A stretch of 64,000 nt of DNA. Origin: Nephrocerus scutellatus (lineage: Eukaryota; Arthropoda; Insecta; Diptera; Pipunculidae). Position 1 is the stretch's first letter. Each line of letters begins with the position of its first letter. The notes under the pieces are model-generated. The model was not told where the DNA came from, ran no database searches, and was given only the letters and a program-made list of their open reading frames with translations. The DNA lies in NCBI GenBank assembly GCA_947095585.1, contig OX352762.1, positions 92,912,249-92,976,248 of the forward strand, read 5' to 3'. Below are positions 46,607 through 57,637 of the stretch, piece after piece. The translations under genes were made by a program, and so were the position numbers.

Positions 46607-47573
46607 AGACGAGCGGTATCGCAGCCTCAATTGCATGCTGATTGGCCAAATATGCATTACGCTGATCCGGCGATGGTGTGTAGGGCAAACCTTGTGCATT
46701 CGTTCGTATCGTAATGCCGTTTGTGCCCGACGCAGAAACACCTCCACCACCAACTATTCGCCTGGTGCCAACCCCAAAAATGGAGTTATCACAATATTTG
46801 TTCGCTGCAGTCGCCGTCGCTGCGTCATCACGACTTATCCACAAAATTTTACCACAATTCCCAATATCACAATAATTGCTGTTATGGGTGCCGCCGGCAC
46901 TGAAGCCGCCATGATGTAGTTCCTGAATTGCGGGCTGATACATAGCCGTATGATGGAGTTTCGTAGCGTCCTTTTGGGAATATTTACTCTCATTGCTGCC
47001 AGCACTGCCACCGTAGTCACCAGCAGCGTTCGAATTGGACAAATTGTTATAGCTTTGGTGTAATTTCTGATTTGGACGATTCAATGGCCGTGATGATGAT
47101 GTGCTGCCGCTGCTGTAGGGGTAGTTGTTGCTGTTTGTATTGTTGTTGTAAGCACTGGCCGACGCATTAAAAACTGCGGTATTTCGGTTCGAGTATACGC
47201 TGCTATTATTATTGGCATCCATGAGATATTTTCCCTCGAACGAGGAGGATCGCAAATCTCGATCCGCCGCCTTATCTGCCGCATCCGTCGTATCGATGCC
47301 GTTTGTTTGCTCGTACCAACTATGCGTGAGTTGGTGGTCACCATAATTGGAATTTTTTTGGCGCCGCTGATAATGTTGACCTGCCGCTGCGACAACTCTG
47401 TGAATGTCTCCAGTGCTCTTGCGTAGCAAATCTCCTGCATTAGAGCTGTTGTTGACACGATTATCACCACCATCATCACCATCATCACCACCACCACCCT
47501 CGTCATCGTAGTCCTGGTAGTACTGTGAGGATGTTGGAAGATGACTGGATCGGTGGAAGACTTTGCGGTTCAT
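46607..47573 (-). CDS. Probable alternative 5' exon of CAP, low-complexity N-terminus
   Basis: The open frame starts at an ATG at 47573 in good fly context (AACC before ATG, A after) and runs for 330 codons to a stop at 46581. The product begins MNRKVFHRSSHLPTSSQYYQ, then an Asp/Gly-rich run, then Asn/Ser/Gly/Tyr-rich sequence. The last part is less repetitive: QGLPYTPSPDQRN and YLANQHAIEAAIPLV. After IPLV the frame degrades, and splice donors are possible at 46607 (T|GTGGAA, phase 1) or 46611 (C|GTCTGT, phase 0). An AAG|GTTTGC donor inside the QG codons is also possible and would join exon 17570-17912 in frame. The location in a CAP intron, the same strand and its own promoter at 47950 suggest a short CAP isoform with a different N-terminus. 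A separate nested gene is the alternative. I do not recognise the sequence itself. Confidence 0.6.
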
Positions 47574-47918
47574 GGTTTGTTCTGTTGGTTAAGAAATTTC
47601 TGTTGGAAATTGTAGCCGCGTAAAAGTATCAAACAAAAACAAAGGACACGAAAGGACACTTAGTCATTTTTCTTAAATTTATGGCCTAAATTCACTATTT
47701 ATATTAAAAACCACATTTTACCAATTTCGAAAGTTTCACTCTGATCTCCGTTCAATTGGTATGATATTTATTAATATGCTCGAGATGATTTGATCGGTGA
47801 AAATCTCAATAAATGAACCGTTCAGGATATTTCGACAGATAACGCACAGATCATTCACGAATTCACCTGGCGCGTTTTCGTCGTACGCCAGTAAAAGCGG
47901 CAGACAGACAGCACCAAC

Positions 47919-47950
47919 GAACCACAACAATTCCCAACAATTCCACAACT
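47919..47950 (-). promoter_or_regulatory. Inr + DPE core promoter for the 47573 open frame
   Basis: On the minus strand GGTCAGTT places a predicted start site at the A corresponding to 47950 (initiator consensus TCAKTY). At exactly +28 to +32 (47923-47919) the sequence is GGTTC, matching the downstream promoter element RGWYV. No TATA box is seen upstream, as expected for an Inr/DPE promoter. The leader would be 377 nt to the ATG at 47573 with one short upstream ORF. The spacing match is seen directly; promoter use is inferred. Confidence 0.55.
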
Positions 47951-48800
47951 GACCGCGGCGAACAATTTCTCAACAATAATTGACCACAATGGCTACAGAC
48001 GTAGGTCGTGGCGCGGCCCACCAAACGAACACCAAGAAAGTACTCCGATGCCGTTGCGTTTTTGTTGTCGTCTTTCTTTTCTTTTTATCTTTTTTTTTTT
48101 TTGCTTAATTTCTTTATCGGCCGCGCGACTCAGTTCGGTTCAGTTAGTTACACTCTTTCAAAACACAATAGCCGCGGCAGCAGCAAAAATACAACAACAA
48201 AGGTAGATTTTCTCAGGCGCAATGTTGTGCCTGTGCGCTGAATTCCACTGCGAGGATGCATTATTTGCATTGAACAAAATTGAAAATCAAATTCCTTTAA
48301 AATGACCACACTATACTCATTACAGTAGGCTGCTCAGCTCGAAGAAGAACTGAAAGATATGGAACGTAGTTTCAAAAGCCAATTACCACGAACACACAAC
48401 GAACGACGACTGGACAGCTAATTGGATTTGGGCGAATAAACAAAAGAGTAAAAGTGAATTCCTCCATTGATGGTCATTCACTCAAAGTACAACGGGGATT
48501 TTCCTCAAATCAGCTGCAAGGAGTTTTCGTTTCCTCATCGACAGAATAATTTTTTGATAACAAAGGACGAAACGTTTCAAGTTCATTGGTGCGACGTGCG
48601 GAGTTTCCGATTTTTTTTGCGATTCTCCCGATATTTCTCTTTGTATTAGTTTCGTGTTTTTTTGGTTTTCACGTCGCGTACGCCGGACACAAAGGAAATC
48701 GATCGTTTGCTCTGCACGGCTAATAAGTAGAAATGCCGCAGCACCTTAAGTTACGTCGTCTTGGTGTGATTTTGCAACTACAACTAATTGTTGGGTTTTT
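47951..48800. other. Region upstream of the 47950 promoter
   Basis: It contains a plus-strand TTCAGTTAGTT initiator-like motif near 48140 without a matching DPE, a CAG/CAA-rich leader-like stretch and poly-T runs. It may be regulatory sequence for the alternative promoter; nothing firm is seen. Confidence 0.35.
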
Positions 48801-48802
48801 TT

Positions 48803-49159
48803 TCATAACAAAAATATCGATGCGTCTATAAGTAAATCCGTTAGTTTGCCAATAAACATGCCGCTGAGGGCTGATGCCACCGATTGACATGGTGTTGTGT
48901 TCCATCGAGCTGTGCTATGCCATAGCAACGGATTTGCTTTGTTTGTCATAGCTTCTTTGGCATAGTAGGGGTTGATTGTGGTGGTGTTGATTCTTTCTGC
49001 CATAACAACCTGTGTTAGAATCTTCTGCAGTTTTGGTGACTTCTCGATTTCTTCCTTTTTTGCTGTTATGCGCCGGCTACATTCTCGAAAGTTGCTCAAT
49101 AGTTGAACGGCGTTGGGCTCACCGATGACGCATATGTCTGTTTTGCAACTACTCGTTAT
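48803..49159 (-). CDS. Unidentified coding-like open segment
   Basis: The minus strand is open for about 118 codons from after a TAA at 49160-49162 to a stop at 48803-48805. It reads DICVIGEPNAVQLLSNFREC, then SRRITAKKEEIEKSPKLQKI, then AERINTTTINPYYAKEAM. The first half has the balanced, charged composition of a real helical protein. There is no ATG near the beginning (the first clear ATG is mid-way). An acceptor-like AAAACAG sits at its start, and CAG|GTTGTT after KILTQ would be a possible donor. It could be a CAP alternative exon, an exon of a nested gene or a gene fragment. I do not recognise it. Confidence 0.3.
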   Translation of the reverse strand: MTSSCKTDICVIGEPNAVQLLSNFRECSRRITAKKEEIEKSPKLQKILTQVVMAERINTTTINPYYAKEAMTNKANPLLWHSTARWNTTPCQSVASALSGMFIGKLTDLLIDASIFLL

Positions 49160-49162
49160 TTA

Positions 49163-49540
49163 AAACTGTGGTTTTATTTATAAATACGAGGGTTGCTCGA
49201 TATCTATATTTGGATATTTCAATGTTATTGTTGTCGTATGTATTTTGACATAAATTCTATTATATGCAGGATGATTGGCATGTAACAATATTATTGGATT
49301 GACAAAACTCTTTGGTGAAATAAGAAAAGATAATACAAGACGGCCTATTATTCCACTACGACGAGGTCGGCACAAACAAGTGAATATGATCACTCAACAC
49401 ATTTAATTGATTAGTCTGGCGGCATACTTTTTTTGTCTTTTGCCAAATAGCCAAACAATGTTTTTCTTTTTTGAAAGCCAATAATTAAATATATACATGT
49501 ATTTATATAGTTGTGGTTAGTGGGTGTGATATAACCAAAC
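49163..49540. other. CAP intron, nothing recognised
   Basis: AT-rich unique sequence. Confidence 0.45.
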
Positions 49541-49544
49541 CAGA

Positions 49545-50985
49545 ACAATCAGACCGTCGAATACCAATAGTTAGTTATACTTATCTGACTGAAGACAAAC
49601 ATTGGTTCCAGACCAGTAGGATTAGCGAACGAACCGCTTCTTGCAATCAGAAAGAATACGACCTGAATTGAACGGTCAGAAAGGTAGTTACTAGTCCAAT
49701 CGAGCAGGGCACAGGCATTCATTTTCGACAAAAGAGCTTGATGCCAGACTCTGTCATATGCCTTGGAAGTATCGAGTGCAACAACTTTACTTTCACCAAA
49801 TTTGTGAATTAACTGGTTTCACTTTTCAGTGAGATAAGCCATTAGGTCACCTGTAAAACGTTGCCTTCGAAAGCCATATTGCTGGTCACTAAGGATTTCA
49901 CGTGATGCAATGTATTGCATAAGCTTACGATTGATCAGGGTTTCGATTACCTTGGAAAGTATATAGACATTGAAGTATTTTTTGTCTCAGTTTTTGGCCA
50001 TAGTGGAATTTGGCTTGTTTATCATTTCTGACTCGTCTAAATTTGGTTTGGTTTTCCACAGTAGGGTTTTTTTTTATATATAACCAAAAGCATACCTCAC
50101 GGTTTCTAGTAGCCACTTTGCATAAATCATACCAAGCATTTTCCTTCGGTTTGATACTCTTTGTCCTGGAAGGGATAAACTGTCTCATATACTCGAGGAT
50201 TATGTTAGTGATCGTATTAGAAGTGGCAGTCGCGTTAAGTGGCCAGTTAATGCTTCTAAAGAAATTATTGAGTTCGGCTTTCTTGTGTAGCCATACTTTT
50301 ATTTTAGGAGTTTTCTCTTTAAGTGTATGGTTTGAAAACGAGAAATTAGCTGATACTACACAATGGTCTGAAAAGCCTAGAGGCTATAATACACTGACGG
50401 TGTATTTGTTAGGAAGATAAGTAAGAAACAAGTCAAGAGTATTGGCGTTATGACTTACAATGGAATTCGAGTGGGCTCATTCACAAGCTTGTTAAAATCA
50501 GCAAATAACTCAACATCCTTTCCTTGCGGTGTTGTTAAGCCTGAATGGCGAAGCCAACTAGAATTGTGTATGTATATTGAAATTTCCCACAATTACGATT
50601 TCAGAAAATGGATCAAATGATAAAATTCTAGTTATAGAGTCGGACAGTGCATCTAACTCACTACAAGTTGAGACACTGTCTAAATTAGGGCTTCTGTATA
50701 TGAAGCAGTAGTAAATGATATGCTTACGCAGTTTGAATTTGAGCCAAATTCCGCGTTGGAACAATGACTGAAATGTGCATGGGTTTGGTAAGCTACATCA
50801 CTATCGACAGCGGTGCGGAAAAAATACTGGCACCAAGTTGTAACAAGGCCAACTAAAATCAGAAACTTCTGTTTAAAATACAGTTCCAAGTGCGAATGCC
50901 TCTTAAGAATTCTTATCGAAGAACTACCTGCTCCAGTTCAGCATTAGTAAGTATCTCAGTTGAATTTCTCCAACTCTTCCTATAC
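49545..50985 (-). mobile_element. Jockey-like LINE (family C) with endonuclease part
   Basis: On the minus strand an endonuclease piece (YYCFIYRSPNLDSVS, EIVIVGNFNIHTQF at about 50560-50760) and an ORF2 linker (ENAWYDLCKVATRNREVCFW, about 50100) precede RT remnants and LLDWTSNYLSDRSIQVVF (about 49690). This shows the 5' half missing from the other family C copies. Frameshifts and stops inactivate it. Confidence 0.75.
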
Positions 50986-50989
50986 GGTA

Positions 50990-52131
50990 TTGAACATTAA
51001 AAATGGTACAGTACTTCTGGAGCGAAAATTTTTTTTTCGAAATCTTATGGAATATGTTTCCATGCACACTCTTATGTCCGTCATGCCATTTCTTCTTTCG
51101 TAGTCGATATATAGCTTTTAATGGCTCCATATGAATATCTAGATACAGGGTTACAGATTTAGCAGTGTATTGAGAGCGTCTGTCAAAAATAAACTAAGCA
51201 AGTAATATAGCTATTAACGTCAAGATATATTAGGGGTAAGCGTACCAACACAACTATTTTTTTTGAGAATTGGACTCTAAAACTAAAGCAATTGTACTCA
51301 TTACAATTCAAAATTCCGCATATTTTTTGATCAAACCTCGTATGAATCATAAACAGTAGTTCTTAGGACCTTGTCGAGCAACCCTCGAAATTAGTTGAAG
51401 GAATGATTCTTTATGAATTCATAGGCGCAATATAAAATAATCTGTTACGTTTGCCTTCACGAGTATGTCCTACATTGTTGCTGGTGTCATTATATTAAGG
51501 CACATGTTCATTCTTTTACGAATTAATAAAGTGACCAAAGTTAGTGGAAGGTATATTTAGAAATGTTTTGTTTTTTAGTTTCTATTTAGATTTGCTAAGC
51601 TTAACAATGTTAACAGTTCTCGTTGGAAAGATATATAAATTAAAGAATAACCTAATTCATATTTCGTGGTGACTTCTTCATGTTGTTTATTCAAACAGAT
51701 GTAATATACGAGCTTGTCCAGTTTGGCGGGTTCCAAGTAGTTAACATTGATTGCTGTTTTTTCTCATTTGGTATTCGGTTTCCACTTACTACAATTGCAA
51801 CAGCCATCAAGCAGTAGTTTTTGTATGTTACCTACTAATTTTTGCAAGAATTGTAAGAAGTGGTAACAAGAAGTTTTGCTCTCTTTTCTACTACAATAAC
51901 ACTTGTTAAGAAATATTGCTTTGGAACCTAGACAAAGAACTATATTTCGTAAATAAAACAATTTTTGTCTGGTTGGTAAACGCGTACCGGTTTATTAGCC
52001 ATATTGTTACGATTTGTATTATTGGAGATAGCGGTAAAAACTATCCATTAACCTCTTTTTTTAAATAATTAAGTTAATTACTATATATGCAATTATTTTG
52101 TTGTTTTTCTTAACACCTCTTTATTTATTCT
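50990..52131. other. CAP intron, unique part
   Basis: No gene or repeat is recognised up to the acceptor-like site at 52132. Confidence 0.4.
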
Positions 52132-52369
52132 AGTGCCTACTTTTTTCTCCACATACAAACTTATTATGGACGAATTAGATCACAATTCGATATCCCTTAT
52201 AAAGATTAGAAAGACAAAGCAAATGGTACATTCACAGCTTAATACCATAACTCTTTATATGGACAGACATTGCATGGAAAACTTCTTTAAGATACACGCT
52301 AATCCAAACGAGAGGCAGTGTAGCTATATCTGTGATATACTTCACGGTAGGTGGACAAAAAAATAGACA
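52132..52369 (+). CDS. Unidentified exon-like open frame, plus strand
   Basis: A pyrimidine-rich acceptor (TTTATTCTAG) is followed by an open frame reading YKLIMDELDHNSISLIKI, then MVHSQLNTITLYMDRHCMEN, then NPNERQCSYICDILHGR. A donor-like G|GTAGGT occurs near 52347, otherwise a stop comes at about 52366. The composition looks like protein rather than random AT-rich sequence. The frame is antisense to CAP and does not match any transposon domain I can name. It may be a fragment of an unrecognised mobile element or a host exon. Confidence 0.25.
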
Positions 52370-52785
52370 GTCAGTCAAATGCTGCTCAAGACTTGATACC
52401 TTATTCTTTTGAATACTTCCTGCTCGAAAAAGACAGTCTAAGCTTTCTTATGTCCTGTATCCCCTTGTGGGTCCTAGGGCCTCTACTACGCCTACGCGTC
52501 ATCGCGTGCGGTTCCTGGCAATGAGCTTCAGCTCTCTCCAACTCTCCAACTCCAACCAATATATTGTACTATTCACTAGTAGACGGATAGACATTGTTGA
52601 GGATGTACTGTGGGTTCACAGTCGCCAAGTACTACGAGGGCATCAGTATTTGGAGATACGACTGGATATTAAGTCATTTACCGGGAATAAATCCGCATCA
52701 ACAGAGAGCCAAATACTGTATGTTTTTTTTTTCTTATTTTTTTGGGAAATTTTTATTTCTTAAAAAAAATTTTTTTTAAAAAAAA
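52370..52785. other. Unassigned intron sequence with poly-T/poly-A
   Basis: GC-richer 52440-52700 may be a decayed LINE piece on the minus strand, but no motif is clear. It is followed by a T/A homopolymer-rich stretch (52725-52790). Confidence 0.3.
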
Positions 52786-52789
52786 AACA

Positions 52790-53110
52790 AGGGTTATAGT
52801 TGTATCTTAGTCCTACATAACGAATACGAATCGGTTGAGAAATTGCTTGGTCCACAAAATTCCATACCCTATTGGCCAGATCCCAAAATTTCCATAGGAA
52901 CAAGTCTTATAGTCGCATCTTAGTCCTACATAACGAATTTTATACAAATCGTTTGAGAAATTGCTTGGTCCACAACATTCCAGACCCTATTGGCCAGATC
53001 CCAAAATTTCCACAGGAACAAGGGTTATAGTCGCGTCTTAGTCCTTCATACCGAATTTTAGACGAGTCGCTGGAGAAATTGCTTGGTCGACAAAATTTCC
53101 GACCCTAATT
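52790..53110. repeat. Tandem repeat, about 113-118 bp, nearly three units
   Basis: GGGTTATAGT...CTTAGTCCTACATAACGAAT, GAGAAATTGCTTGGTCCACA and TATTGGCCAGATCCCAAAAT recur at 52806, 52919 and 53037. The third unit is diverged and truncated. Confidence 0.8.
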
Positions 53111-55270
53111 GGAAAAAACTTTCCACTATATACATACGACACACAAGCTAATGTATTTTGCTATACGAGTGACTACATACACCCGTGTATGTATGTTTAG
53201 TTGAAACTCTCAGTCTAAAGAGTTATTTATCTTAGAAGCCTAATAGTATGCAACGTAAAATGTAGGTCCTTCATTCATGAGCGATATGTCATTCAGTAAT
53301 AAGCGTCTTCTGAAATAGACGGAAAAAACCACATTTTTCATTGCAAATGTTTAGGCTTAAAAATAATCAATAGTGATGCATAGATTGAGTATTTTTTATC
53401 AGTTTTCTCAGGGGTAGTAAACTCTATGAATGAAAAAATTACGCCATCGCAAGCCAAGCGCTAACCAATTGTTTTAAAACTAGTCCCACCAAATTTTGAC
53501 TGGTAGAAGCCGAGATATACGACACGACAAACGTAGACCCGTACAGACGTACAAATGTACACACGTTTGCTGAAAATGTTCGCCCTTCGGTCTCGCAAAA
53601 ACACCTCCCGTACAAAAAGGTACAGCTATCTCAAGTCTAGCTTACCAAAGAGTTACGGAGCTAACAGCTAACAGGAGCTAACAGTGGTGATGCCTTATGA
53701 ATTGTGATGGCACATGAGAAGAAGGGGAAGAGGAAGAGGAAAAGTCTTAAATGGTGGTGAAGTGACAACAAAATACAATGGGGCTCCCACAGTCAACCAA
53801 GCCACCAAGCACTCGTAGCTTATAAAGGTCCTCATCGGGAGTGAGGGGTTGAAACGGAATTTAAATTAAACTTATTTCGCAGCGAACACATGGCAGCGCG
53901 CCCCACTCCAATAAATAAATTCGTTGATTCTTTAGCTATCACGTGGTGAATTTTGATTTTGAGATATAAACAATATTTTCTGATTCACAACACAAGAAAG
54001 TCTTCCCATATTTTGTTACTGTTGGATTCCCATTTACTCTAAATTTATAGACGTACGAGTATAAACGTGAAAACGCTAACTAACACCATAAATCTGCTCA
54101 ATACAACAATGACTTACCCTAAGGCACAAAATCGATTATCCCTCGACGTGGGCATACATTGTCTAAATTCCTTCATTGAAATGTATTGCAAAGCCAATGT
54201 ATTATCCAGCTTAATCACGCGATTTTCTTTAACGATGCGTGGAGGGCACACACATGCACTCCGTCAGCTCTTTCTTATATGTATCTCGCAGAATGTAACA
54301 ATGTTAAAGCTCTATAATAGTAAGCGCTTGTTTAATAGGTCAAAGGGGAAGGAAGAGCACATTGATGTGCGATCTGCAATTGATTCCAATCGGGTATTAA
54401 CCGAATTCTATAATGGGTGTGTGAATGTGGGTGGGCGCGGTCGATATTGTTAAAGAGAGAAGTTTGTGCGTGTTTTTGTTGTTGTTGTTTTTTTCTTCGC
54501 ATGTTTGCAGTTCACACCACTTATCGATAGCAATTTTTATGTTAGGATTAACTTACGAAGTAACACGAAAAGGGGTTGTTAAAAAACATCTACAACGAAG
54601 GAATTTAAAAAAAATAGAAAAACAGTTAGATCGATAAAGATGTCTACAAAAAACCAAATAACGCATTTTGGGATAGTGTACGCACAAAAGATGGAGTCGT
54701 CTTACCGAAATTAAGGTGTAATGGGAAAGCAATATTCTAAAGGCGATTGTAATTGGTTGATTGTTTGTTATTTGGTTTCTTTCCTCTTAGCGTTCTACTA
54801 GGACGAATGGAAAACACAAAAGCTGTGTCGGTATATTTATTACAGCAGTCATATCGACAAGAAAACATTCATTGGAGTAAGTGGAATATTCTATTCTTAG
54901 GTTGTTCGAAATCATCTAGGAATCGCATTATTGAATTTTTTCAAAGTCCTTATTGGCTGGTCTAATTAGGTGGAGTATTTCAAATTGCAGCCTTCAATTA
55001 CTATTACGGTTGAAAAGGATTCGTATTAAATTAACCGCAAGCTTGCCATTACCCGTTTAATCCATTATACTGAAGGAAGTGCCCTCTTTGTTGCTGTCAT
55101 TAATTCCCTTTGAAACGCTATATAATGTTAACAGTGACAGAAAATAAAAATCTTAAAAGAATCTAAGAATTCTGTAAAGTGTATTACAGAAAGATAAAAT
55201 ATTTAGTTGGCATTATGACTGAGTGCCACGTCCTTTTCGTTACAAAAAAACCATTGTAAAAATTATGGTA
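53111..55270. other. CAP intron, unique part
   Basis: The 128-codon plus-strand open frame at 54067 looks like chance. No exon or repeat family is recognised. Confidence 0.4.
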
Positions 55271-55274
55271 ATAA

Positions 55275-55545
55275 TTATGGCTACGGAGCAGGAGGTTCGT
55301 TGTTCGAATCCCAGTAACACCAAAAGTATTTTTCACGGTGTCCCACCTCTCGCGAATGAGTGACAAACGTTCCGAGAGTAATAACTTGTAACGGCTTTTC
55401 ACAATTCGCCGTCCGAATCCTGCCTTAAATTGTAGGTCCCTTCCACTTGTGACCACAAATATACATGCACAACACAAATGGTCGCGAGAAGCTAGGCCTT
55501 GGACCGCAACGGTCTGTCGCGCCGAATATTATTATTATTATTTAT
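55275..55545 (+). mobile_element. SINE family 1, head-truncated copy
   Basis: It starts at ATGGCTACGGAGCAGGAGG, keeps the B box GTTCGAATCCCAGTAACACC, the body (CCACCTCTCGCGAATGAGTG) and the (ATT)n tail near 55530. The A box is missing. Confidence 0.7.
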
Positions 55546-56594
55546 AATTATCATAAAAATTATAATTACCATAAAAATTTACACTGCACGATAATAGAAC
55601 TGTAATAATAAATAAAAAATTTAGTTTACCACTCTCTATCTGTAGTCTCCTACCTGAGCGTCGAACTTGTCGAGTCTTAGGAGCTAAGTAAGGTCAAAGA
55701 TTCATGAGAGTTTTTCTCTAGATGAGTCCTAAAACCAGAGGTGGCTCATCACTCTATCTTCCCCTCCTATCTTCCCCTCCCATCTTCCTCCTCCACCATT
55801 TCTACATCACAAACCTAATCCTCATCTCCTGGGCTGGATTAAGGTGTTATACGTTCCGTGCCGAGAATCAGCCTGGCTGGGAGCCTAGTTTAAAAATAGT
55901 GCAGTTGCTCACGGAGTATGTGGATACCTTCCAGCCCTCCAGCTTATGTAGCCTTATCTGTGTATTGCGGATCTCTGTGCAGATGGATTACCCTTTCTCC
56001 AAATGACAGACAGAAAAAATTTACGGATTTTCAAGAAAGCATACTCACTTTCAGTATATGAAAGCAAAAATATTAAGTAACTTTGACAAATATTTATCGT
56101 CGAAAAATATCTGAATGCAGCATATTCGTTTGTTATTTAAATAACACAACTTTGTTCGGCAATTTTTTTAAAACATACATACTACTACTACTACTTTTAA
56201 GCAAGTAACTTCAATAATTTTACATTTTTTAGAACTTTTTGCTTTTAATGAATTGTTAAACTGTGCCGACAGTTCTTCTAGAGCCATTGGGCCATGTACT
56301 TCTATAAAGTAGCTCTAAGATATTCCAAAAATTACAACTGAGTGCCCGTTGATTCATGACAAAAAGTGCAGCACGATTAAAATGGGTTCAATATTGCTGA
56401 GCACCTTAAATCCTAATATTCAACGGTCTAACTTGCAATAAACCCATTTCGAATGCTGACAGTAAATCCACTCGGCATGTCCATATATTAGAATAGAATA
56501 ATCCTAGTCCTCATGTTGCCAGATTTTGGTATAGCAAACCATTATAAAACAGAAATGTAAAAAGAAAAGTGGAATGAAAAATATTAGAACTCAC
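55546..56594. other. CAP intron, nothing recognised
   Basis: Unique sequence between SINE and cassette exon; no additional exon found. Confidence 0.45.
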
Positions 56595-56675
56595 CTGGAA
56601 CATATCCATTAGAATCTAAGGGAACACCTTTGGTTGGTGGTGCTGGAGCAACTGCTGGAGAAACATCAAAGTCTA
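56595..56675 (-). CDS. CAP: CAP 81-nt cassette exon
   Basis: This short exon sits between a TATTCAG acceptor and a GTGAGT donor. It is 81 nt long and phase 1 on both sides. It reads DFDVSPAVAPAPP, then TKGVPLDSNGYVP. Its final G joins AA of exon 17570-17912 to make Glu, giving VP-E-SPNRYFES across the junction. The Ala/Pro-rich sequence fits the linker before the conserved pre-SH3 block. Because its length is a multiple of three and both ends are phase 1, it can be included or skipped without shifting the frame. I inferred it from splice sites, phase and coding quality; no other evidence is available here. Confidence 0.75.
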
Positions 56676-57637
56676 CTGAATATGTGCAACGTAACACCAA
56701 CAACAACAATAACAACAAACATTTCAACATCGCGGTACCCAAGGAGATGGTTGATATAAAAGAAAAAAAAAATCGTTTTTTTTTTTTGTGTTTTACTTTT
56801 TTTGCTAGATTCTAGAATCATGGAAGGAATCTTATGAATCCTTGAAAGTTTTAATGTGTAAACAGCCAAAACCGGAAAAAGAAAGGTTATTCGCGAAGTA
56901 GCAGCAACAGCATGAAATGGCATAAGCTTCGACCCAATGGCATCGCAGCGATGAGTGAGCAGTAGTTTTTGTGATAGTAATAGCAGTATAGTAGAAGTAG
57001 TAGTAGAAGTAGTTAGTTGTGTTTGATAATGTTAAAAGTTTTAATACGAAACCATTTGTGTTTTGTTGTTAAGAAAAATATCAAAAGTTCCAGGAATATT
57101 ATTAAACTTTTCACCTAGCTTGGTTGTAGACTGTAATGCCCTCGGAAAAGAGACTCGTAAAGTTTACACCGCAAATTAAAGTGGGAGGTGCCATCGTAGA
57201 GTTTTTCTCCAGCCCTATCTTTTTAAATTTCCTTAACTAGTAGTTATATTTATAGCAAACGCAGAGTGTTCCTCTCTGCGTACCTCAATTGTGAAAAAAC
57301 ACCTCACCGCTTTACTTTTGCGTGAATAACTAAGTGCTGAGAGCACTGTCAGAGAATGAGACAATGGAGAAGAAAGCCTGGTACGGCAAACGTTAGTATT
57401 AAATACGAAATATCTTAAAGTAATGTAAGTGGTTTCTAAAATGATTCTTGACAATCTATTTATGCCTTTAAAAGCTTTTAGTAAATATCCAAAGACCCCA
57501 AATCGACAAGAACTAAAAGATCTTCAGAAGAAGAAAAAACATCTGAAATTGGGAAATAATAAATAAATTTATATTCGGGTGCACAGACTGGCATTCTTAC
57601 ACGGTGCATCTAGAGATGTAAAAAGTAAATTGTAAAC
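56676..57637. other. CAP intron between the giant and cassette exons
   Basis: It contains an imperfect TAG/GTA-rich trinucleotide run near 56975-57015; otherwise unique. Confidence 0.5.

Noticed and set aside
48131..48205. Plus-strand promoter and leader exon (TTCAGTTAGTT ... CAAAG|GTAGAT)
   Set aside because: Initiator-like and donor-like words are present, but there is no DPE at +28 to +32 and no downstream plus-strand gene.
54067..54453. 128-codon plus-strand frame
   Set aside because: It lies in unique intron sequence without motifs. Its length is reachable by chance in a 64-kb window.
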